A stretch of DNA of 64,000 nt. It comes from Amyloporia xantha (lineage: Eukaryota > Basidiomycota > Agaricomycetes > Polyporales > Adustoporiaceae). Positions 45,715-64,000 of the stretch are shown in pieces (within the stretch, counting starts at the first letter, position 1; each line of letters starts with the position of its first letter). The position numbers and the translations under genes were made by a program. The stretch spans positions 619,918 to 683,917 of the forward strand of contig JAYKKR010000022.1 of the NCBI GenBank assembly GCA_036971615.1, given 5' to 3'. The notes beneath the pieces are model-generated. The model was given only the letters and a program-made list of their open reading frames with translations. It was not told where the DNA came from and did not search any database.

Positions 45715-47024
45715 ATGGACCCAGCAGAACGCCTCCAGGCGGCATCTAAATTCATTCTCCAATCACCGCCAGGAGAGATTAATGATGTGCTCAACGGCAA
45801 GTCGTGGCTCTCACTACTCTTGACCGCGTCGCGAGCCTACCCGGTCGATTGAGACAGATGTGCGCAACATCATCTCCGACGATGACTCGCTGCAAGCTGG
45901 AGTGCTCCCCGCGTTGCGAGAGTATAACCTCGCGCAGTTTATGACTGCAGATGTCCCGGGACAGAATCACCAGGTCAGTCGCTTCTTTAATCATTGTAGG
46001 GCCCATAGCTGACCGGTCCTTGGTAGTCGATTGTCAGTGCTGCTGCGAAGGTCAGCAAACTGACTGAAGGCGGAGATGAGAGTGAGGACACAGACCGCTT
46101 TTGGGATCCCCGGTCGAGAACGAGTTTCCGATTTGATCATTTGAGTCTCGTGCGTTTTCTTACTCGTATACAGATTCATCCTGAGATGATTACCTGACTG
46201 GATATACGAATCCACAGGAGACATCTGAACCCGAACCTGTTGAACCTGATGCCGGATCCGAACCCTTTCGGTACGCAATACAGACGCATTTCCAGCGACG
46301 TTCGTCTGACCCCGTCTTGCAGAGCAGCATTGGAGACATCCGCACTCACATACCTCGCTGCTCACTTCCACGACGGTGTCGCGTCCGTCTTTCCCACACC
46401 AGGCTCTACCATGCGTTTTCACATCCAGATTGTTGCCAATAAATATAACCCTTCGAATTACTGGTACGCTCAAAATCTTGCAACAAAGAATACAGAAGCT
46501 AAGGCAGGCTTAGGTCCGGGCGGTGGCGTTCAGAGCACATCATCGACCTTGAGGAGAAGCATATCAAGGGCAAGATCCTTGTGAACGTACATTACTATGA
46601 GCAGGGAAATGTTCGTTTCTCGAGTATCTGTGTTGTCTCCACGTGTCTGACAAAACAGGGTTTGGTGGATACGTAGGTACAACTGTCAACTACCCATACC
46701 GTAGACCTGCCTCTTCCTCCGTCAATTTCGTCGTCTTCCGCAGCTGCCTCTGCATCGAAGATCCTCGCACTGATCGAGTCTGAGGAGGGCAAGTATCAGG
46801 CGTCCTTGAACGAAGCATACGCAGAGATGGGCGAGAAGACCTTCAAGGGCTTGCGAAGAGCGCTGCCCATGACGCGTTCGAAGTTGGACTGGGACAAGGT
46901 AAGCGTCAGGATAGCACAAGTCCTAGGCGTCCACGATGTTGACAGTGTTTTCGTTATGCAGGTATTGGGATACAAGTTGGGTGCGGAATTGACATCAGGC
47001 AGGGGCGGATTTGGCTCATCGTAG
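45715..47024 (+). CDS. CAP1: F-actin-capping protein subunit alpha
   Basis: Alpha half of the CapZ heterodimer that caps actin-filament barbed ends. Exons join to MDPAERLQAASKFILQSPPG, EINDVLN, SLQAGVLPALREYNLAQFM, SIVSAAAKVSKLTEGGDESE, FRFDHLSLETSEPEPVEP, LETSALTYLAAHFHDGVASV, then FHIQIVANKYNPSNYWSGRW, RSEHIIDLEEKHIKGKILVN, VHYYEQGNVQLSTTHTVDLP and the C-terminal capping helix SLNEAYAEMGEKTFKGLRRA, LPMTRSKLDWDKVLGY. The acceptor at about 46681 (..GGATACGTAG) is needed to keep frame after EQGN. Seven or so introns, all short. The reading is complete. Confidence 0.92.
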
Positions 47025-47268
47025 TCGGTCGTTACGACGTACGACCGTCGGCGTGCATACAAGGGAAATGGTGTAAAATTCTACTGTGGCAGTATTGTAG
47101 CATGAACTCGACAGCAATATATGATATGTGCTTATATTTGCCGCCGGGCAGTGAATGTCTATTTAGAGAGAAACATGTCATATCTCGATGTATAGTATCA
47201 GTTTGTGGAAGGGATCCAGAAATGCAGTTCAACCTGCGGTATGTGTGATTTCAAAGGATTCAAAATGT

Positions 47269-49858
47269 CTACTTCTCACAGCCCAGAGCATCGCACTTTA
47301 GTACGTCTTGCCATACCTCGGCGACACCGTCTTCTTCACATCCAACCTGCATGCCATTGTCTCGCAAGATGTAGTATTCCCTATGAGGCGTTTGGACAAC
47401 CGCCAGTGCCGCGTGCAGCGGTTTCCCTTTGGACGTTGTAAAGTGCACGCTCTCGATATGATGGTGTCTGTATGCAAGGAAGGTACCCTCTTAAATACAC
47501 TGGAGTTTCCACAACCAAACCAATTGACGGTACTCACTCCGGAAGGTACAAGTTGACCGAAGGCGATTTGGATCGCCCGTCCACTGGGTTCATCCGGGCA
47601 GGAAGGCCGGCGAAGTCCTGAGCCATCTGTGCTGCTGTCTTCCACTCCCCACTCACGCTGCATAGCAGGAGGTTAGTATGTCGGCAGGGAGTAATAGGGA
47701 AGTTACTTACCTGTTTGCCACGATGCAAGCTAGAACATAGCGCTCCGCCACAACACGTTTGGTGATACCCAGCGGACCCTCCCCTGCGATTCGTTTGAGC
47801 CAGAGCCGGCTAATCCCACGCTCGTATTCCTCATGGTTTGTCCATTTCAACAAATGCAAGAGGGGTAGGCGGGACGAAGCATCGTTTGAAGAAAGTTGAT
47901 GCTGGGAGATATACGCTGACCAGTCGGCACGCACGAGAACTCTGCTCAAATGTTCATCGTCACCAGTGGCGGACTGGGTCACCGGCATGGGCGAACTTCC
48001 TACGACCTCGCATGTGGCTTCCAGGACATAGAATGTTTCCTCATTCCGCGGCTGGACACGAGGCATTGAGGAAGCTTGTGTGACAACAGTGATACTCCAG
48101 ATCTCGTCCTTGATGACTTCCTGCGCGTCGACAACGAGCCAGGGGGCAACTTCTGAATCACCTTGACCTGTTCCGATAGACAGCGCAGACCACAGCCTCG
48201 ACAGGACAAACCTGCAATACGATAGTCAGACAGAGCATTACACTCAAAAAGCAGGTGATGTCAGGCAAATTACAAACCTGAGGACGACGACGATTTGCCG
48301 CTCGTTGTCTGGGCTGCTCCATAGATGTTCCGCGATCGGAGTAAGAAGTCGCTTGCTATTGAAAAAATTGGCAAGGAAAGAACTTTCATATGCATGCCGT
48401 CGTGTAGCCACCTCCATTTGTCGAAAGCGCAAGTATGGCCACATATTTGTCATCGCTTGCGGGTATCGCTGGAGTACATCCAGTGTGAGACGCCTCCCGC
48501 TATAATTCCGTGCGAGATCTTGCGATGCAGACAGGTATACTAGAGCACAACGAGAGCATTAGCCCACGGAGCGAGACTCAAGGCTGCTTGTCATATGGAA
48601 ATTTGTTGAAATGGGAAGATATACCTGCATAGCGGAACATACGCGACACAAGTGCGCATTGGGCCCGTTGTTCGTCTGAGACTCCACTTAGAATAATTGC
48701 CCAATTATTCACGCGCTTGCGTTGGGAAAGGGATGGCGGAAGAGTGATTGGGACGAGCCCTGGAGGCGGGATAGCAAGGGGAAATTCCAGATGATACATG
48801 ACCGGGTTCTGTTGGGCCTCTTGCTGTTGAGTTGCCGTAGTGGAAACGTTCGAACTAGCCCTATCCACAGATGGTAGAATAGAAGTCCCGGAGAGATGCG
48901 CAGGACTGCGTTTGGGAGGTTTAGTGACCAAGAGCTTCTTGAAACGCCTCCCAGAGACATTAACATCGGTCGGACGAGGTTGCTCAGTAGCCAGGGTCCG
49001 ACCCTTAGAAACCTGTAGGTTTGAAGTTATTGTAGACACTGGACGAGAGACTGGGTGAGCTCGATTTTTGGATATTTGCTTGTATGCGGACACCTTTGAA
49101 AGTGCGGGTGACTTAGAAGACAAATCTGTTTGCTGGATCTTTCGCTTCTTCGATGTAGCAGCTGTATCTTCGTGTGCTCGCTTTATCCCTACCGCAGTTG
49201 TCGGCTTGATGTTCAATGGATTTACTGCGGTCGGAATGCCAGGGAAAGCGATGTTTAACTCTGCAATACCCGGCGGGTTTTTGGTAGCCAAAGCGCCAGG
49301 CAAAGTGTCCGTTATTGTTACCACACGGGGGCGCATACATTCACTGGACGATTGTTTTCTAGATGAAGTCGTAGAACCGGATTGCAGGATTGTGTGATCT
49401 ACAGGCGGCGGTATGAGCGCGTGGTCAATGTGGGTTGTCAGGGTTGACGATATCCCGTCTCCTGAGACTGCGGTAAGAGGTACACTGTTAGCAGGGAATG
49501 CGGATAAGACGGCCTTCTTGGATTTTTGGGGCCGTAACTTTGTGTTCTTATCTGTTGTTTGAGGTGCCTTACTAATAGAAGCCTTAGAGACGACATTGCG
49601 CGACTGGGTCTGAGTCGTCGAGACACCGCCAAGGATTGTGCTATCCGCACTTCGCCCGGGGGTCCCAGATTCCAGAGCTGCACGGTCATCACAACTTGCA
49701 AGGCTTTCCACAGGTGAAAGTTTATCAATGAGAGCAGTTTTACCAAGTTTGGAGTATCCCGTAATTTTACGCTCCTTGCACAGAGCCTTTAGCTGAGACA
49801 CAGTTAGCTTAGAGAGGTCCGCAGGGGAGAATGATGCAGTCGTAGAGTTTTCAGCCAT
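47269..49858 (-). CDS. SAP-domain nuclear protein, uncharacterised
   Basis: Minus-strand exons from ATG 49858. The N-terminus carries a SAP domain (LSKLTVSQLKALCKERKITG, YSKLGKTALIDKLSP), a helix-extended-loop-helix found in chromatin and RNA-associated proteins. About 330 residues of Ser/Thr/Pro-rich sequence with basic clusters (KKRKIQQTD, RRFKKLLVTKPPKRSP) follow. The C-terminal half is folded-looking: PLAIPPPGLVPITLPPSLSQ, RKRVNNWAIILSGVSDEQRA, YLSASQDLARNYSGRRLTLD, WPYLRFRQMEVATRRHAYES, VLVRADWSAYISQHQL, RIAGEGPLGITKRVVAERYV, VHFTTSKGKPLHAALAVVQT and CEEDGVAEVWQDVL. No known enzyme motif was seen. Introns are short and in phase. Likely nuclear; the function of the C-terminal region is unknown. 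Stop at 47269-47271. Confidence 0.8.
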
Positions 49859-50399
49859 GGAAGTGGAGTGTTTGGACTACCTGAGGCGAAGCTCGAGAGT
49901 GATAGACGATGAAGCGACGAGAAGGAAGTCAGGGGCAAAGCTCTAAGGCTCGCGTCGCGACGCGTCTTGCACGTGATTGACCAGCCAAATTTGAATTCAG
50001 AATAGGTGAACTGCGCACGCAGGTCTTGACAGAAAATATCCACTAAGACAGTACTGGTCGTCTTCCCAAATGAAATACAGGCAATATGTGAGAGGCCTCA
50101 TTTTTATCAAGTTTTATCTCCGGGAAATCACAGGGACAATATTAATTTGAAGCTGGGCCACCCAAGTTGTTATATACTCCTCCGAATCCTTCTCCCGGTC
50201 TTCAAAAATTCTCATTGAAGACCCGTCAACAGCAATTGCAATCCCGCTCCAACGTAACGCCAAACGCATCCTTATCAAGCCACTGGACTTTGTAGTCCAT
50301 GAGGATTGATATTTTACGTAGCATTAATTGGCAGGACCGTACAACGGTAAAAGAACAATACTGAAATATACACACATTGTGCGTAATGTATTGTGGTGA
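49859..50399. other. Intergenic
   Basis: 540 bp between two minus-strand genes (F-box gene end, SAP gene start). Promoter of the SAP gene near 49860-50050; the rest is AT-rich with no recognised feature. Confidence 0.5.
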
Positions 50400-52121
50400 T
50401 CACCAAAAGTTATATGAGTAACCTTCAAAGTCCTCGTCACTTTCTTCCTCTGAGCATTCCTCCTCCTCAGGTTCATCAACAATAACCTTTCCATCCCACC
50501 ATACGCTCCCCACAATCTCCTTCAGCCGCTCAACACCGTCTTTATCTAGATGAATGCATTGCACCAATTGCAGCTCGTGGATTTCTGCGCCATACTCATA
50601 GCGTTCGATCAGGCAGTCTACCAGAGCCTCCAGAAACGCGCTGTGTTCCCGGTCGGCGAAGAAGTTGTCGCGGTCAGTAAAGCGCACATTGCGTAGCCTG
50701 ACGTTACGCAGATTTGGAAGGAAGTAGCGATACTTCGATGGTCGACCTGTCGTCTTCTCTTTGATGCATCTGCGGTTCCGAAGTGCATATGGAAGCGCGA
50801 GGATCGACTCGGTCTCCGAGGCACCGTATACATCGAGTACTCTCAGGTTCTTGAGGTTGCCAAAAGCCTCAAGCCAAGCCTGCTTTGATGCAAAGCGCAC
50901 GCCCATCGCTTGCACGGAGCGCACGCCTGACAGCGGAAGGTGGTTGCAAATAGTGGCTAGTGGCAATGGGGGCCGCCACACGGCGCGGACCGTGATATCG
51001 ACTCTAGGAGTAAAAACTTCAGATCCGTGCTTCACGGTACCGAACGGTAATGATGCGCTGTCGTACCCGCATATGCGGGTCAAACCGTCTACGACTTCGT
51101 CTAGATAGAGACCACGGACTTCCGCCATCGTCGACATCTTGTCCGCAAGACACAGAGCAAGATCTACTGCTACTCCGTCCTTATTGCCAGAGCAATCCAA
51201 GTTGACGGACGAGAGCACTGGGAGAGACAAGTGGCAAAGGATATTTAGACAATCTTTGGTAGTCGCAACGATGCGTACTGAGCGCAAGCGAGGTAAGGTG
51301 AACATCCTGACAGGCAGGTGATCCACTCTCATATGCGCAGGCACTGGCGAGACAACACCTTCAAGATCGATGGTTTCTAAAATCGGGAGCCCCTCCAATA
51401 CATTGAGGAGATCCGTCAGATCTACCCGCGCTTGATGTGAGCCACTCGAGACCTTCAGATGTTTCAGTGTCGCAGAAGTCAGAACATTCCAGTGGATCGA
51501 CAGCTGGGTTATCTCGAGGCGACGCAGGCGCGGCGTGAAATTAGACTGGATGAGGGTTGATAATGCGCAATCCGAGGCTTCTACCTGAGGACCATGCAAA
51601 TCCGTATTGATCACCGTCAACGTCTCGAGAAGGGGGATTGGTCCCTCCATTTGCTGCAACAATTTCTCTAGAGGCAATGCAGGGACTCGAATGCGAAGGC
51701 TTTGGATACGGTGAGACTCTTTGAGTACCATCTCACAAGTCCGCTCCATGTCGGTAGCTCGCCCGGGGGCCCAGTTGATGTTGACTCGAAGGGGGGCTTG
51801 CTTCGAGCGCTGCAGCATCAGGGCAATCCATTCTACACGTGGTGTGACATTGAGTCCACTCCAGAGCGCTGGACATGCCAAAGCCACTTCACGCCAATGT
51901 CTGCATATGTGCGAGACCTTGCGCAAATGGTAGTGGCTAAGCCCGCTTGGATAGGGTACGGCGTCGTCTTGCGCAGAGTAGATAAAGATCTCTGCAAGGA
52001 CCTCCGGGGGAAGGACAGAGATGGCGGTGAGTGTGTTCAGTTGAGATTTTTGCTGTGCTATTAGCTGGTAGAGCTCAGCAATCCTATTTTCGATGCGTTG
52101 TCGCTGTCGCGCTATGAGCAT
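50400..52121 (-). CDS. F-box protein (agaricomycete type)
   Basis: Probable substrate adaptor of an SCF ubiquitin ligase. A single exon on the minus strand. The first ATG (52121) gives MLIARQRQRIENRIAELYQL, a coiled coil typical of this fungal group, followed by the F-box: LPPEVLAEIFIYSAQ, YHLRKVSHICRHWREVALAC and PALWSGLNV. The rest (about 450 residues) has repeated 'L..L.I..' leucine-rich spacing (RIQSLRIRVPALPLEKLLQQ, LETLTVINTDLHGP, HLKVSSGSHQARVDLTDLLN) and ends in an acidic tail (EEEECSEEESDEDFEG). The frame is open 60 bases farther upstream but without another ATG; a 5' exon is possible. Such F-box genes are greatly expanded in mushrooms; the target is unknown. Confidence 0.88.
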   Translation of the reverse strand: MLIARQRQRIENRIAELYQLIAQQKSQLNTLTAISVLPPEVLAEIFIYSAQDDAVPYPSGLSHYHLRKVSHICRHWREVALACPALWSGLNVTPRVEWIALMLQRSKQAPLRVNINWAPGRATDMERTCEMVLKESHRIQSLRIRVPALPLEKLLQQMEGPIPLLETLTVINTDLHGPQVEASDCALSTLIQSNFTPRLRRLEITQLSIHWNVLTSATLKHLKVSSGSHQARVDLTDLLNVLEGLPILETIDLEGVVSPVPAHMRVDHLPVRMFTLPRLRSVRIVATTKDCLNILCHLSLPVLSSVNLDCSGNKDGVAVDLALCLADKMSTMAEVRGLYLDEVVDGLTRICGYDSASLPFGTVKHGSEVFTPRVDITVRAVWRPPLPLATICNHLPLSGVRSVQAMGVRFASKQAWLEAFGNLKNLRVLDVYGASETESILALPYALRNRRCIKEKTTGRPSKYRYFLPNLRNVRLRNVRFTDRDNFFADREHSAFLEALVDCLIERYEYGAEIHELQLVQCIHLDKDGVERLKEIVGSVWWDGKVIVDEPEEEECSEEESDEDFEGYSYNFW

Positions 52122-53026
52122 GGCACTGGAGAGAGCACTTTCCGGAAGATTTTGTCTGCGATAATGTGAATAACACACCAATGAGCTGAGAGGACAGCGC
52201 GAACGTTATTACGACGAGACATACACCAATGTTGACAGTCGGACTTCCTGTGACCACAGCTTGCAATGCCGGGGCCGGTTGTTGTTCGCTATCCGGACAG
52301 ACGCGCAAGGACCGGGTCGCGCGTCTAACGTGTTAGCTCACAGTGATAGCCTGTGAAGACTAGTACTTTCATGATCACAAAAAGTTATAGACCACGACTC
52401 GGGAATACCTTCGGATCAGTCATGAAGACACAGGTTTGAACCACTGAAAAGTTTGAGATGAGTGCTCTATGATTCTTTTGAACATGTGTAGTCGTAAGTC
52501 GAGTCCCTAGGCCTTTTCGACGAGTTTGAGGTGAGCGATAAGCAACTTGCACTTGTGATTCTTGATTTCATTAACAGTCACTTCTTTTCCCTGAAGCGGC
52601 CTGTTCTCTCGATACGCTTTATGCACTATAGGGAATGGGAGACACGTTTCCCATTGACTCGGGCATGTGTGCATGAATCATCGCACGTCCGAGTCGTCGT
52701 CAAGCTTCCATCAACACAGCAGCAGGCTATATGACCAAAGTAAATCTCCGCATTGACAGCGTGGACGTGTAGTTGGCATAGCCCGCAGAGATGATCAGCT
52801 TATCCGAATCCTCAGGCTGCGGACTTGAATGGACGAGACCTTCGTTCAGTCGACATTTTGACGGGGAACACTGAGCATATGCTGTGCTTGATGATGAGAA
52901 GGTCTTGTGTCCCATCCCATGTCGAAGCAAAGCTTTCATATATAACTTGACCGCAGGATACCTTTATTTTGAGACTCGCTCTGTGTGAACCATCACTGCT
53001 GAGGATAGTCTCGTCTCCGTTGGAAG
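52122..53026. promoter_or_regulatory. Divergent intergenic region
   Basis: 905 bp between the F-box gene (minus) and the 7-TM gene (plus). Short frames only; no repeat or RNA gene was recognised. Presumed to hold both promoters. Confidence 0.45.
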
Positions 53027-54247
53027 ATGTCGAGTCTTTTTCAAACCTCGTTCTATGTGGGAAACGTATTCAACGCAATTTTGTACGGTGAGGTGATCTC
53101 TTTGCACTTGGGCTTGCGGGGCTGACCACATGATTCTGCGTATCAGGTATTGAGATAATGTTCTACTATTCGACAATGCGCGTGTTACTACAGCCTAAGC
53201 GTAGGCGAACTCGTTCCGATATATTCTTCATGTTCTTCAGCAGCGCATTACTATGCCTTTCCGCAATTAACCTCGCCGTAGACACGGCTTTCGGTGAAGA
53301 GATATGGATCAAGAACCCCAACTATCCCGGAGGTGCGACTGCATACATCGGCGATTATTCTTCGGTGTGGTATGAAACGATGGGAACCACTGCCAGCTAT
53401 TCACTTAATCTACTGGCCGACGGACTCATGGTGAGATCGAACCGCTGCCGGCCTCATCGGCGACTTCTCACCCCTTGTAGATTTATCGCTGCTTTGTGGT
53501 ATAGAATAAGTTATATATCGCATTCTTTCCTTGTATCCTCTGGGTTGCCTCGCTAGGTATAAGTCAGGACCTTTTGCGTACTGCGATGATACTGACGTGA
53601 TTAATAGCCCTCGCCATCACCTCTCTTTATCTATCTGGTGTGCCGAACGGAAACTACTTCGCAGGCCTGGCCTCAACGATGGTCCTGGCGTACAACACTA
53701 CATCAGTCAGTATCAATGTCATTGCCACTTGCCTCATTTGTGCTCGGCTTCTCTTCTACGCCAAGCGTATTGGAGGACAGCTTGGAGATGAGGCGCCGCA
53801 TGTTTACACCAATGCAGTCACCATTATCATTGAATCGGCCCTCCCATACACCATCTCAAGTTTGGTTTTCTTGATCACGTATGGCCTCCAGTACGATTTA
53901 GATGCTCTCTTTCTCGCATTCTTTGCGATGTTCACGGTATGCGTCACCATGCTATGTCCGCTTTCTGACCTAGAAAGGCTGAATTGTTTCAATGACAGGT
54001 GATCTCTCCTCAAATGATCATCATGCGTGTCGTTACAGGTCGCGCATGGGTAAGGGACACTGGCACTGTGAACTCTACTGTTCAGTTCGCCGCTGCGCGC
54101 AACTCTTCTGGCATCTCCGATCCGACGGGCGACGGTATCATTCAAGACGATGTCGTTGGCGTGGCCTTCCCCGACGCGTCCGAGTCGAAAGCAGAGCACT
54201 CCGTCAACGATGCAGCCATGGTCTCGAAACACGTTCTCATAGTGTAA
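53027..54247 (+). CDS. Seven-transmembrane protein of a basidiomycete family, in-frame TAG
   Basis: Polytopic membrane protein of a kind common in Agaricomycetes; no ligand or partner is known. Exons: MSSLFQTSFYVGNVFNAILY from ATG 53027; IEIMFYYSTMRVLLQPKRRR, TRSDIFFMFFSSALLCLSAI, YSLNLLADGLM; then IYRCFVV, KLYIAFFPCILWVASL, ALAITSLYLSGVPNGNYF, VSINVIATCLICARLLFYAK, IIESALPYTISSLVFLITYG, LDALFLAFFAMFTVISPQMI and a hydrophilic tail ending HVLIV. With the first acceptor (53480) the frame meets TAG at 53502-53504 where Tyr would be expected. Using that TAG as a second acceptor (53504) skips eight residues and keeps the frame open. So this is a nonsense allele, a base error or alternative splicing. 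Confidence 0.78.
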
Positions 54248-55044
54248 CGCCTCTTGGTCGCTGCCCGTAGCTCTTCTCGCTCCCCACTTGTTGCGCTATG
54301 TTTCTCGGTCCTCTGGCTGCCATTATCTACAGGGCACTGTTTTATTGCAGGATAATTCGACCGATGCTTCAGTACGTACTGCGTACTTGATGCGTTACAC
54401 CTCGCCTGCTTGGCTACATAGGAAATAGGACAGTCCTTACCTGATAGTCACTTTCAGATCCACATAGTAATCTCGGCATTTCTGATCTACATGCTTCATC
54501 TGTCATTCAAATAACGTTGTTTAGTCCTACACAGTCAGCGCCAGCTTGACTTCATCAATCTTCGGCATATGAAAAGCTGTCGTTCTTACTGGCTAGTGAT
54601 TACATATATATGCCTTACTTTTCCAAGTTTCAGGCGACCATATTCTACTAGCCCGGGCTGTACGACACGCTATCACTCAGTGAAATTTCAGTCTAGTATC
54701 GATGCCATTCCTATCGACGCAATGGAGAGAGGATTAGGGCATCCATACGCAAGTGTCTAACGCAGTCGGCTTTCTATATATGTGCTCGCGGTCCAAAGTC
54801 CTAAGCCTTGTCACTTGCATTTGTCGCCCTTCACATGCTGGTCATACTTGGACGTCGTCAAAGGCCCGCCGAAGGATAGCATAAAGCGCTAGTCTTCAGT
54901 GGTATCGAGATCTTAGATCTATGTGCCACATTTTGAATCTCCGATACAATTGTCGCCGCCACGTCCCACTCCCGACAGACGCTCAACGCGAACCTTACAA
55001 CTCTTGGTAAGCGCACAGGAAGCGCTTCTTTACCAGCGACCACG
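54248..55044. promoter_or_regulatory. Upstream region of PRP8
   Basis: About 800 bp between the 7-TM gene and PRP8. No gene was recognised. AT-rich around 54400-54800, pyrimidine-rich nearer the PRP8 start. Confidence 0.45.
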
Positions 55045-63819
<8,775 letters not shown>

Positions 63820-64000
63820 TCTTGGACTGTAGTTGTTTCGTCGCATTGCTCTGATGTATTGGTATGAATAATGATGATTGTAATATCAGTGGAATGATGG
63901 TACAGTACACTTGCATATATATGCCTGAAAAGAAATAGAATGCAGACGACAAGAAACCCAAGCATAAATGTATATATCCGACAAATGAAAGCAATCACAC

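Overview
This 64 kb window is nuclear DNA of a filamentous basidiomycete, most likely an agaricomycete. Protein genes are packed on both strands and broken by many introns of about 50-60 nt with GT..AG ends. Several families are typical of that group: an RlpA-like/'riboflavin aldehyde-forming' secreted protein, a Ser/Thr-rich Kre9/Knh1-like GPI protein, a basidiomycete-type 7-TM protein, an F-box protein and a microsomal P450. No tRNA, rRNA, CRISPR array or intact transposon was recognised. Family names come from reading the translated exons; no database search was possible.

Layout. 0-7 kb: TOM22 (mitochondrial import receptor), the 39-kDa complex I subunit NDUFA9, a small DUF2462 protein that shares a 180-bp divergent promoter with it, and a CENP-B-type DNA-binding protein without a transposase domain. 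7-18 kb: a small hypothetical gene, the CCR4-NOT deadenylase POP2/CAF1, the F-BAR/C1/SH3 protein BZZ1, and two gene-poor stretches (10.2-11.9 and 15.2-18.0 kb). 18-25 kb: RlpA-like secreted protein, GPI-anchored protein, NmrA-like oxidoreductase, phosphoglycerate-mutase-like protein. 25-34 kb: a Red1/ZFC3H1-like nuclear RNA-surveillance protein and SMC6. 35-49 kb: P450, a three-zinc-module protein, ALG7, isocitrate lyase, actin-capping alpha subunit, SAP-domain protein. 50-64 kb: F-box protein, 7-TM protein, and an essentially full-length PRP8 that fills the last 8.8 kb.

The genes are mainly housekeeping (mitochondria, mRNA turnover and splicing, DNA repair, N-glycosylation, glyoxylate cycle, actin) and do not form a pathway cluster. 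I found no convincing new multi-gene system. The most notable signals concern gene structure. Five internal exons are only 10-17 nt long, and one of them lies inside the SMC6 Walker A motif. The last 1.3 kb of PRP8 carries four apparent single-base insertions. The NmrA-like and Red1-like genes show single apparent frameshifts. The 7-TM gene has an in-frame TAG that may itself be an alternative splice acceptor. NDUFA9 has an unusually long 481-nt intron containing an imperfect inverted repeat.
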